A stretch of 41,675 bases of DNA from Candidatus Caldatribacterium sp. (GTDB lineage: Bacteria; Atribacterota; Atribacteria; Atribacterales; Caldatribacteriaceae): positions 1 to 41,675 of the forward strand of contig JANXBI010000073.1 of the NCBI GenBank assembly GCA_025060675.1. Reading direction: 5' to 3'. This document shows, one piece after another, positions 8,081-14,331 of this stretch (the first letter of the stretch is position 1; each line of letters starts with the position of its first letter). The notes beneath the pieces were generated by a model, which did not search any database, was not told the DNA's origin, and saw only the letters and a list, made by a program, of their open reading frames with translations. The position numbers and the translations under genes were made by a program.

Positions 8081-8468
8081 GGTTTTTAGAAGCCTTTGGC
8101 AGCTTGGGAAGTTCACCATTGTTGGTGTTGCGAACACCCTCATAGACTTTGGGGTTTTCATGGTGCTCCATGGGAGGATGGGCCTTTCGTACCCGGTGAG
8201 CCAGGTGGTTTCCTACTCCTGTGGGATGACGAATAGTTACCTCTGGAACAAGTTCTGGACATTTAGGAGCAAGAAACGGGTGAACCTTGGGGAGGTAGCA
8301 CGATTCATTCTTGTGAACCTTGCCTCGCTGGGCGTGGCTCTTGCGGTTCTTGCCCTCTTCCGCGGGGGGAAGCAGTGGGGAGCAGCAGAAAGCAAAGCCC
8401 TAGCCACCTTGGGATCGCTTTTTGTGAACTTTCTTGGGAACAGGTTTTGGGTCTTTCGGGAACGGTGA
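8064..8468 (+). CDS. GtrA-like membrane protein (putative lipid-linked sugar flippase)
   Basis: 134 residues with four predicted transmembrane segments and the GtrA signature: KFTIVGVANTLIDFGVF near the start, SYSCGMTNSYLWNKFWTF in the middle and NFLGNRFWVF at the end. GtrA proteins are thought to translocate polyprenyl-phosphate-glucose or a similar carrier across the membrane. ATG 8064 is preceded by GGAAGGG and lies 17 bp inside the end of the GT2 gene, indicating tight coupling. It finishes the lipid-linked sugar operon; its stop shares one base with the tadA start. Confidence 0.85.
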   Translation: MRNPREVFRSLWQLGKFTIVGVANTLIDFGVFMVLHGRMGLSYPVSQVVSYSCGMTNSYLWNKFWTFRSKKRVNLGEVARFILVNLASLGVALAVLALFRGGKQWGAAESKALATLGSLFVNFLGNRFWVFRER

Positions 8469-8914
8469 TGCGAGACGAATTCTTCATGCACCTGGCTCTG
8501 GAAGAGGCAAAGCGGGCTTTTGCTGAGGACGAAGTCCCTGTTGGTGCTTGCATTGTCCGGGGGGATGCTGTTGTGGCTTTAGGGCGGAATCGGAGAGAGA
8601 AAATGGATGACGTCACTGCCCATGCCGAAATCGAAGCCATCCGGAAAGCCCAAAGAGTCCTTGGGGATTGGCGCCTTGAAGGATGCACGCTTTATGTTAC
8701 CTTGGAGCCCTGTCTCATGTGTGCTGGGGCAATCATTCAAGCACGAATCGCTCGCCTTGTCTTTGGGGCGTTCGACCCAAAAGCTGGAGTTGCAGGGAGC
8801 GTGCTCGACGTGTTTCTTCCCGGCCTTTTCCCCCATACCGTCTCAGTTACTGGAGGGGTTCTCGCCGAAGAGTGCGGGGCAATCCTTCGGGAGTACTTCC
8901 GTAGAAAACGGTGA
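8468..8914 (+). CDS. tadA: tRNA-specific adenosine deaminase
   Basis: 148 residues, full length. It deaminates A34 to inosine in tRNA-Arg(ACG) so that one tRNA reads three codons. The zinc and proton-shuttle residues of the cytidine deaminase fold are present: TAHAEIEAI (His ligand and catalytic Glu) and PCLMCAGAI (PCxxC zinc ligands). The ATG overlaps the stop of the GtrA gene by one base, so this housekeeping gene is at the end of the glycosylation transcript. The N-terminus DEFFMHLALEEAKRAF is standard for TadA and fixes the start. Confidence 0.93.
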   Translation: MRDEFFMHLALEEAKRAFAEDEVPVGACIVRGDAVVALGRNRREKMDDVTAHAEIEAIRKAQRVLGDWRLEGCTLYVTLEPCLMCAGAIIQARIARLVFGAFDPKAGVAGSVLDVFLPGLFPHTVSVTGGVLAEECGAILREYFRRKR

Positions 8915-8921
8915 CGTCAAG

Positions 8922-10103
8922 ATGAGCTCACCGGGTGTGCTCTACTGGTTTGGGTTTATTGTCGTTGTGCTCTTCCTCTTATTCAGCCTCGACGATCTTT
9001 TCTGGGATCTCTTGTACCATCTTTGGGGGAAGAAGAAAGTTACCGGTCGTCTTACCTTGAGAGATCTTGATAGTGTCCCAGCTCGCCTTCTTGCGATTCT
9101 TATACCTGCTTGGCGGGAAGCCCAGGTCATCGGCCCCATGCTCGAGAACCTCTTGCAAACGGTGAACTATCCTCCCTCGCTTTTCCACGTCTTTGTTGGC
9201 GTGTATCCGAACGATGGAGCAACAAAAGAAGAGGTTGAATATCTGGAGAGGATGCACAAGCAGATTCATGTGGTGGTGAACTCTCAGGAAGGGCCAACGA
9301 GTAAGGCTCAGAATCTGAACCATGTCCTTCAATTTGTGCGCCGCTTTGAAAAGGAGAGACGCTGCCGATTTGCATGTTTTCTTATCTTTGACGCCGAAGA
9401 CGTTATCCATCCTACCTCTTTTAAGCTTGCTAATTACCTTGCTTTCCAGCACGAGGTTGTCCAGTTGCCAGTATTTCCGCTTCAGTTTTATCCTACCTGG
9501 AGGACCTTTTTCCAGTATCTCATCTCTGCAACGTATGCCGACGAATTTGCCGAAAATCACTACCGGGGACCTCTGGCGCGCGAAGCGGCAGGGGCTTTAG
9601 TCCCCTCAGCAGGCACAGGGTTTATCATCGCTCGTTCAGTGCTTGAGCGGATTGGAGAGGGGGACCTCTTTGACGAGAAGAGCCTCACAGAGGATTACAA
9701 GCTTTCTCTTTGTTTTGCCCGACTTGGTATTCCCACGCACTTCTTTCTTGAGGGAGTTGAGCGAGTCCTTGACGATGGCCGCGTGGTAGAAGAGTACATT
9801 GCCATTAGGGAAATTTTTCCGAATACCTTAAGGGAAGCGATTAGACAGAAATCACGCTGGATTTATGGCATCTCCTTTCAGAGCTTTTCCCTCTGGGAGA
9901 TTTTGCGAAATCGTCGCCTTTCCCGTATGGCAAAGTACAGCCTGTATCGGGACTGGAAGGCGAAATACGCCAATCTCCTCCCCTTTCTTGGATACGCTGT
10001 CTTTGTCTTTTTTCTCCTTTCCTTTTTCCTATCGTTTCCCCCAGTGTATCCTCGAGGAACACCTTCTTTTTGCCTCTGCGAATGGTTTGGGGGAATACCG
10101 TAA
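8922..10103 (+). CDS. NfrB-like processive glycosyltransferase, GT2 part (frame broken near 10010-10070)
   Basis: 393 residues in this frame; ATG 8922 is 7 bp after tadA. An N-terminal membrane helix precedes a cytoplasmic GT2 domain (about 55-330) with AILIPAWREAQVIGPML, the acidic pair DAEDVIHP, the TEDYKLSLCF acceptor motif and QKSRWIYGI, the QxxRW signature of processive polysaccharide synthases. A hydrophobic segment (FLGYAVFVFFLLSFF) follows, then the frame runs into an unrelated tail ending CEWFGGIP. The missing C-terminal MshEN domains continue in another frame from about 10022. E. coli NfrB of this family builds a secreted N-acetylmannosamine-containing glycan in response to cyclic-di-GMP; that role here is inferred. 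Confidence 0.78.
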   Translation: MSSPGVLYWFGFIVVVLFLLFSLDDLFWDLLYHLWGKKKVTGRLTLRDLDSVPARLLAILIPAWREAQVIGPMLENLLQTVNYPPSLFHVFVGVYPNDGATKEEVEYLERMHKQIHVVVNSQEGPTSKAQNLNHVLQFVRRFEKERRCRFACFLIFDAEDVIHPTSFKLANYLAFQHEVVQLPVFPLQFYPTWRTFFQYLISATYADEFAENHYRGPLAREAAGALVPSAGTGFIIARSVLERIGEGDLFDEKSLTEDYKLSLCFARLGIPTHFFLEGVERVLDDGRVVEEYIAIREIFPNTLREAIRQKSRWIYGISFQSFSLWEILRNRRLSRMAKYSLYRDWKAKYANLLPFLGYAVFVFFLLSFFLSFPPVYPRGTPSFCLCEWFGGIP

Positions 10104-10816
10104 ACTTCTTGGCTACACTCCGAGCTTGGAGGATTGCCCTCTTTGGCTTCCCTAAAGGCCGTCCTCGCTGGCAGAAAACCGACCATACTTATCTCTCCCC
10201 TCAGGCTCTTGCAAGGTATCGACGACGTCTTGGTGATCTTCTTCTTGAGAAAGCACTGATTGATGTGGAGACGCTCTCTGCTGTTCTTAAAGAAGAGAGT
10301 GATAAGCCCTTAGGAGAGAGGCTTGTGACAAAAGGGTTGTTGACCGAAGCAGGCCTTGCTGGTTGTCTTGGCGAGCTTTTTAAGGTTGGTTCGCTCGAGG
10401 TTGCCGACTTTTCCATCCCGCAGGGCGAGGAGGTCCCCCGCTTCCTTGAGCTGTGGAGGAGGCACAGGGTATTTCCCGTAGCTTGCGGCCAAACCTTTCT
10501 CATCCTTGCTTCTCCCCGTCCGCTTCCTCCGGAAACCCTTGAAGAAATAAGGTTTGAGCTTCGAAAAGAGAGAGTTGTTACGGTTCTCGCTCCTTTTTCT
10601 TTCTTCGAGAAGCTTGAAAGTCCTGGAACGTCTCTGTCGCTTCGGCTCCCTCGTCTTGGGGAAAAGCTCCTTGAGAAGGGACTAGTTGAAGAAGGTCATC
10701 TTGTTGAAGCACTCCGAGCCCAGAGAATACACTACCGACCTCTTGGTGAAATCCTCTGCACTATGGGAGTGATTCTCCCTGAGGACCTTGAGGAAGCTGC
10801 CAAAGATAACCTGTAG
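10070..10816 (+). CDS. NfrB-like protein, C-terminal part with two MshEN cyclic-di-GMP-binding domains (frameshifted continuation)
   Basis: 248 residues from a weak TTG at 10070; the frame is open further upstream and starts to look like the family at about 10065. It begins with MVWGNTVNFLATLRAWR, which in NfrB homologues lies inside the protein, between the membrane helices and MshEN, so this is a continuation and not an independent gene. Two MshEN domains follow, each with paired RLGDLLLEKALI / PLGERLVTKGLL type motifs (also RLGEKLLEKGLV and PLGEILCTMGVI), the repeated pattern that binds cyclic-di-GMP. The reading frame is one base back relative to the GT2 part. It may be a true pseudogene, a sequencing indel in a T-run, or two separately made polypeptides. 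The stop is one base from the 3' end of the opposing tRNA gene. Confidence 0.7.
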   Translation: MPLRMVWGNTVNFLATLRAWRIALFGFPKGRPRWQKTDHTYLSPQALARYRRRLGDLLLEKALIDVETLSAVLKEESDKPLGERLVTKGLLTEAGLAGCLGELFKVGSLEVADFSIPQGEEVPRFLELWRRHRVFPVACGQTFLILASPRPLPPETLEEIRFELRKERVVTVLAPFSFFEKLESPGTSLSLRLPRLGEKLLEKGLVEEGHLVEALRAQRIHYRPLGEILCTMGVILPEDLEEAAKDNL

Positions 10817-10817
10817 C

Positions 10818-10912
10818 TGGCGGAGAGGGTGGGATTCGAACCCACGAGGCAAGCTCTCACTTGCCTACTCGATTTCGAGTCGAGCGCCTTCGTCCAGCTC
10901 GGCCACCTCTCC
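10818..10912 (-). tRNA. tRNA-Ser(CGA)
   Basis: 95 nt including an encoded CCA (10818-10820). Acceptor stem GGAGAGG (10906-10912) pairs with CCTCTCC (10822-10828), with a G discriminator. The anticodon loop CTCGAAA (10873-10879) has CGA at 10875-10877, reading UCG. A long variable arm (GCAAG/CTTGC) and the T-loop GGTTCGAATCC fit a class II serine tRNA. Confidence 0.96.
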
Positions 10913-10961
10913 AGAGAATATTGTACTCGAAAAGGAGGCTTCTGACCACCCTGGTTTTGAG

Positions 10962-10967
10962 TATAAT
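10962..10967 (+). promoter_or_regulatory. -10 element of glmS promoter
   Basis: TATAAT about 20 bp before the glmS start. The best -35 match is TTCTGA at 10940-10945 (16-bp spacer), which is weak. GGGAGGG lies directly downstream as part of the ribosome-binding region. No glmS ribozyme fits in this short leader. Confidence 0.5.
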
Positions 10968-10987
10968 GGGGAGGGAGCGTGAAAGGT

Positions 10988-12802
10988 ATGTGTGGCATTA
11001 TTGGGTATGTCGGAGAACGGAAGGCGCTTCCTGTTCTCCTTGGGGGGTTGAAGCGGCTTGAGTACCGAGGATATGACTCAGCCGGTGTGGCTCTCCTTGA
11101 GAGGGATGGCATCTGTGTAGTTCGCAGAGCAGGAAAGATTGCTCTTCTTGAGCAAGAGCTTGCCGGAAGGACCTTTGAGGCTTCCTGTGGCATAGGCCAT
11201 ACTCGCTGGGCGACCCATGGGGTACCCGCTGACCACAACGCTCATCCTCATGTGGATTGTCGGAACGGCCTTGCTCTGGTACACAACGGGATTATTGAGA
11301 ATTACCGAGCCTTGCGGGAGAGGCTACTTGCCGAAGGGCATCGATTTCGCTCTGAAACGGATAGCGAGGTGGTTGCCCATCTCCTTGAAGGGAACGGGTC
11401 TCCTCTGGAGCGCCTTGTTCGTGTTCTCCCTCTCCTTGAGGGATCGTACGCTTTGTGCCTTCTTTTCGCTGATGAACCGGGGGTGCTCTACGGTGTTCGC
11501 CGTTTCAGCCCACTGCTCCTTGGGGTTGGAGAGGGAGAGTACTTCCTCGCCTCGGACGTCCCTGCATTCCTCGAGTACACGAGGCGGGTGGTGTTCCTTG
11601 AGGACGGGGAAATCGTCCGGGTGTGTCGTGATGGTTGGGAGGTCTTCTCGGAGGGAGGAGCCAGGAAAGACAAGGCCGTGGTCACTGTTCCCTGGGACCC
11701 AGTGAGTGCGGAGCGGGGTGGCTTCAAGCACTTCATGCTCAAGGAAATCCATGAACAACCCCGGGTTTTTGAGGATACTATTGCTGGAAGAGTAAATCTT
11801 GCCCGGAACGAGGTGTTCTTCGAGGAGCTTGAGGACTTCTCCGGAGAGTACGCCCGAGTGGTCATTGTGGCTTGTGGAACGGCGTGCCATGCGGGGATGC
11901 TGGGAAAGCTCTACCTTGAGGATTTGGTGCGCATTCCCGTGGACGTAGAGTACGCCTCGGAGTTCCGCTATCGCGATCCCCTTATTGATGAGCAGACCCT
12001 TGTTGTGGCTATTTCCCAGTCGGGTGAGACTGCCGATACCCTGAAAGCAGTTGAGCTTGCTCGGAAGAAGGGAGCCCCGGTCCTCGCGGTGTGCAACGTC
12101 TTGGGGAGCTCGCTCACTCGCCTTGCCCGCTGGACGGTGTACACCCGAGCGGGACTTGAAATTGGTGTTGCCTCAACGAAAGCCTTCCTCGCCCAGATGA
12201 CCGTACTTTTGCTCTTTGCCCTCTTTTGGGGAACGCGGCGAAAGACGGTTCCTCGGGACGTCTTCGCCTCGATACTCTCTGAGATTCCCACCATCCCTCG
12301 GAAGCTCCATGCCCTTCTTGCAAAGGAAAGAGATATCCACGCCTTGGCAAAGGAGTTCTACCTCTTCAAGGACTTCCTCTACCTTGGCCGAGGACTGTAC
12401 TACCCTCTTGCTCTTGAAGGCGCGCTCAAGCTTAAGGAAATCTCGTATATCCATGCTGAAGGTCTTGCTGCAGGGGAAATGAAGCATGGTCCCATTGCCC
12501 TCATTGAACCGGATGTGGCAAGCTTTGTCCTCGTGGGGCAGGGGGAGCAGAGGCTTAAGGTGCTTGGGAACATTGAAGAGATCAAAGCTCGTCGGGGGAA
12601 GGTCATCGCTCTCTGCAACGAGAACGACACGGAGGTTTTTGAGAGAGCCGATTACACCTTGGAAATCCCCAAGACACTTGAAGTCTGTAGCCCTCTTCTT
12701 GCCGTTGTGCCCTTGCAGCTTTTCGCGTACTATGTGGCCCTCGAGAAGGGGTGCGATGTGGATCAACCACGGAATCTCGCCAAAAGCGTAACCGTGGAGT
12801 AA
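10988..12802 (+). CDS. glmS: Glutamine--fructose-6-phosphate aminotransferase (isomerizing)
   Basis: 604 residues, full length. It makes glucosamine-6-phosphate from fructose-6-phosphate and glutamine, the first step towards UDP-GlcNAc for peptidoglycan. The start is fixed by chemistry: after Met removal the N-terminal residue must be the catalytic Cys (MCGIIGYVGERKA), so ATG 10988 is used and not the GTG at 10979. The class II glutaminase domain (1-~235, with GHTRWATHG and NGIIENY) is followed by two SIS sugar-isomerase domains (SQSGETADTLKA; AEGLAAGEMKHG) and the conserved C-terminal end NLAKSVTVE. It has its own promoter and is followed by a hairpin. Confidence 0.97.
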   Translation: MCGIIGYVGERKALPVLLGGLKRLEYRGYDSAGVALLERDGICVVRRAGKIALLEQELAGRTFEASCGIGHTRWATHGVPADHNAHPHVDCRNGLALVHNGIIENYRALRERLLAEGHRFRSETDSEVVAHLLEGNGSPLERLVRVLPLLEGSYALCLLFADEPGVLYGVRRFSPLLLGVGEGEYFLASDVPAFLEYTRRVVFLEDGEIVRVCRDGWEVFSEGGARKDKAVVTVPWDPVSAERGGFKHFMLKEIHEQPRVFEDTIAGRVNLARNEVFFEELEDFSGEYARVVIVACGTACHAGMLGKLYLEDLVRIPVDVEYASEFRYRDPLIDEQTLVVAISQSGETADTLKAVELARKKGAPVLAVCNVLGSSLTRLARWTVYTRAGLEIGVASTKAFLAQMTVLLLFALFWGTRRKTVPRDVFASILSEIPTIPRKLHALLAKERDIHALAKEFYLFKDFLYLGRGLYYPLALEGALKLKEISYIHAEGLAAGEMKHGPIALIEPDVASFVLVGQGEQRLKVLGNIEEIKARRGKVIALCNENDTEVFERADYTLEIPKTLEVCSPLLAVVPLQLFAYYVALEKGCDVDQPRNLAKSVTVE

Positions 12803-12840
12803 TTTTGAGTCTGGGTACGTTGAGGGGGGCCGATGGTTCT

Positions 12841-12890
12841 GGCTGTAGGGAGTCCTTGAGTTTTGGGGACATGCTCCTACCAAAGCAGCC
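12841..12890 (+). other. Imperfect hairpin downstream of glmS
   Basis: Three nested short stems: GGCTG (12841-12845) with CAGCC (12886-12890), GTAGG (12845-12849) with CCTAC (12876-12880), and GTCC (12852-12855) with GGAC (12867-12870). The first two share a base, so not all pairs form fully. No T-tract follows, so it is not a standard terminator. It may protect the glmS 3' end or belong to the leader of the next gene. Confidence 0.35.
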
Positions 12891-12923
12891 TCTAGAGTCG
12901 AGTTGCGAAAGGGAGGAAGGGTC

Positions 12924-13427
12924 ATGAAGAAGTGGCTTTTTCTTGTTGCCCTTGGCATTGGAGGCGGGATTTTCGCCTACCTTGTCGGATGCCATTTTAC
13001 TGCCCCTGTGGACATGAGGGTTAAGGATTTCACGCTCCCCCTCCTTGGGGGTGACACGGTTCGGCTCTCCCAGTACCTTGGGAGACCGGTTATCCTCACC
13101 TTTTTCACCCCTTCTTGTTCTCATTGCTGGAACGAAGCGCCGGTCCTTGAAGCGATATACAAAAAGTACAAAGACCAGGGGCTTGTGGTCCTTGGGGTTG
13201 GGTACATTGGAGGGAGCACGGAAGAGGCCCTAAGGCACTTCGTAGCGGAGAACAGGCTCACGTATCCTGTGGCCGTTGATACCCCGACGACGAAGGTCAT
13301 TACGCTCTACAATGTCTCTTGGGTTCCCCACAACGTCTTTTTCAACCGCCAGGGGAAAATCGTTCGAGAGGAGCGACACGAGCTCTCCGAGGCAGATTTT
13401 GAGACTTACCTTAGGGAAATCCTTTAG
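12924..13427 (+). CDS. TlpA/ResA-like thioredoxin-fold lipoprotein
   Basis: 167 residues. ATG 12924 follows GGGAGGAAGGG. The N-terminus is a lipoprotein signal (KKWLFLVALGIGGG, lipobox LVGC at about residue 28), so the mature protein is anchored outside the cytoplasmic membrane. The thioredoxin-like domain has the redox pair as CSHC within FTPSCSHCWNEAPVL, and a cis-Pro region VSWVPHNVFFNRQG. Such proteins reduce or exchange disulfides in exported proteins or in cytochrome maturation; no cytochrome biogenesis gene is near. Its stop overlaps the stop of the convergent C39-like gene by 3 bp. Confidence 0.85.
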   Translation: MKKWLFLVALGIGGGIFAYLVGCHFTAPVDMRVKDFTLPLLGGDTVRLSQYLGRPVILTFFTPSCSHCWNEAPVLEAIYKKYKDQGLVVLGVGYIGGSTEEALRHFVAENRLTYPVAVDTPTTKVITLYNVSWVPHNVFFNRQGKIVREERHELSEADFETYLREIL

Positions 13428-14071
13428 TCGATTGTGACGTACCAGTTTCCTTGTTTCTCCCAGGCGGCAAGAAACCGTCCAATGGGATAGCTATTGTAAG
13501 CACCATTCGGTTTCCCAGGGTCGTGGACGTATAGGGAGGTGCTATCCATCCCCACAACGACCATAGCGTGTTTAGCGCTTGATGTGTCCATGTTGGCGAA
13601 AACAGCCACAAGGACTGGCTTCCCCTCCTCAAGGCACCTTCGCAGGATTTCGAGGTTTCCCATGCCGATGCGGGATGGGATGCCCCGACTCTCAAGGTAG
13701 GCTCGAACATGGAAGACATTGGTGTACTCGCCGTTGTATCCGTTGGTGGGAAGACCAAAACGGGCGTAAAGCCAATCATTGGCCCTCTTGATGTCCTCAG
13801 GTGTGGGCGTTGTTTCGGAGAAGTAGGCAGCAATCATGACTGCTGAGGCAACGCCACAGTTCCTCGTGGCCGACCAGTCTCCTGGGGGGACTTGAGGAAG
13901 GAACGGGACGTCAAGGAGGATTCGCTCGGGAGATCGTTCAAGAAATTTGCCGCTGATGCGGCTTGAGGGCGCAAGAAATCTCGTCTCAAAGGAAGGAGAA
14001 GAACATCCGGCAACAAAGAAGGCAAGACAGAGGATGCTCAAAAAAGCAGCGGTAAACCTTTTGTGTTGCAC
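13424..14071 (-). CDS. C39-like cysteine peptidase lipoprotein under cyclic-di-GMP riboswitch control
   Basis: 215 residues from GTG 14071, with GGTGAGGAG just upstream. The N-terminus is a lipoprotein signal with lipobox VAGC (about residue 23). The body is a Peptidase_C39_2-type papain-fold domain: the nucleophile Cys in TRNCGVASAVMIAAY, His in KHAMVVVGMD and Asp in YVHDPGKPNG. It would act on the cell surface. The substrate is unknown; some cyclic-di-GMP-controlled proteases release surface adhesins, which is a possible analogy. Its leader is a class I cyclic-di-GMP riboswitch (14118-14212), which makes second-messenger control the best supported statement about its role. Confidence 0.82.
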   Translation of the reverse strand: MQHKRFTAAFLSILCLAFFVAGCSSPSFETRFLAPSSRISGKFLERSPERILLDVPFLPQVPPGDWSATRNCGVASAVMIAAYFSETTPTPEDIKRANDWLYARFGLPTNGYNGEYTNVFHVRAYLESRGIPSRIGMGNLEILRRCLEEGKPVLVAVFANMDTSSAKHAMVVVGMDSTSLYVHDPGKPNGAYNSYPIGRFLAAWEKQGNWYVTID

Positions 14072-14089
14072 GTCTCCTCACCCCTTCGA

Positions 14090-14110
14090 CTTCCTCTCCG
14101 AGGGAGGAAG
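14090..14110 (-). promoter_or_regulatory. Riboswitch expression-platform hairpin
   Basis: On the minus strand CTTCCTC (14110-14104) pairs perfectly with GAGGAAG (14096-14090) across a 7-nt loop, ending about 19 nt before the GTG start. Part of it, TCCCTCG (14105-14099), is also an exact complement of CGAGGGA (14212-14206) at the 5' base of the aptamer, so the hairpin and an alternative long-range pairing exclude each other. No T-run follows, favouring control of translation. Confidence 0.5.
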
Positions 14111-14117
14111 ACGCACC

Positions 14118-14212
14118 AAGGGACTTGGCAGCCCAGCCGCCGTGGTGGATCCACCGTAGGCCTGTGGCTTTGCGCCCTCCCCTTTCGGAGAGTTTGCCCT
14201 TTCATTCCCTCG
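14118..14212 (-). ncRNA. Class I cyclic-di-GMP riboswitch (GEMM-I)
   Basis: Read on the minus strand, the element contains the conserved GEMM-I core: AAAGGGCAAAC, a P2 stem CTCTCC/GGGGAG closed by a GAAA tetraloop, GGGCGCAAAGCCACAGGCCT, and a second hairpin GGCGGCTGGGCTGCC that holds the tetraloop receptor. The closing stem is GAGGGA (14211-14206) with TCCCTT (14123-14118). This order and these invariant bases are those of the GEMM-I aptamer. It precedes only the C39-like lipoprotein gene. A -10 box TATACT at 14217-14222 would start the transcript at the first base of the aptamer. Confidence 0.9.
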
Positions 14213-14216
14213 CTCC

Positions 14217-14222
14217 AGTATA
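14217..14222 (-). promoter_or_regulatory. -10 element of riboswitch transcript
   Basis: TATACT on the minus strand, placed so that transcription begins at about 14210-14211, the first paired bases of the riboswitch. The -35 region (about 14240-14245) does not match consensus well. Confidence 0.45.
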
Positions 14223-14292
14223 TCGGAAAAGACGGGGAGAACTTTAGGGGTACGACAGAGCAAAATTCCTCTCCCTCTTCTTTCCTTTGCAC

Positions 14293-14298
14293 TATAAT
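14293..14298 (+). promoter_or_regulatory. -10 element of methyltransferase/ATP-grasp gene
   Basis: A perfect TATAAT about 34 bp before the ATG at 14332. No convincing -35. It is divergent from the riboswitch promoter about 70 bp away. Confidence 0.45.
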
Positions 14299-14331
14299 GG
14301 TTTTCGAACTATCGGTCCTGGAGGGATTGGA

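Noticed and set aside
10008..10082. Programmed -1 ribosomal frameshift in the NfrB-like gene
   Set aside because: No X XXY YYZ slippery heptamer in the right frame and no clear downstream stimulatory structure were seen; the break is treated as indel or decay.
10818..10912. tRNA-Ser as an integration site
   Set aside because: No integrase gene and no direct repeat of the tRNA 3' end was seen; flanking genes look chromosomal.
10921..10990. glmS ribozyme
   Set aside because: Only about 75 bp lie between the tRNA and the glmS start, too short for the ribozyme, and its core is not visible.
12803..12900. Small SRP RNA in the glmS-tlpA gap
   Set aside because: AAAGCAGCC resembles the end of the SRP core, but the conserved GGTCAGGTCCGGAAGGAAGC domain is absent.
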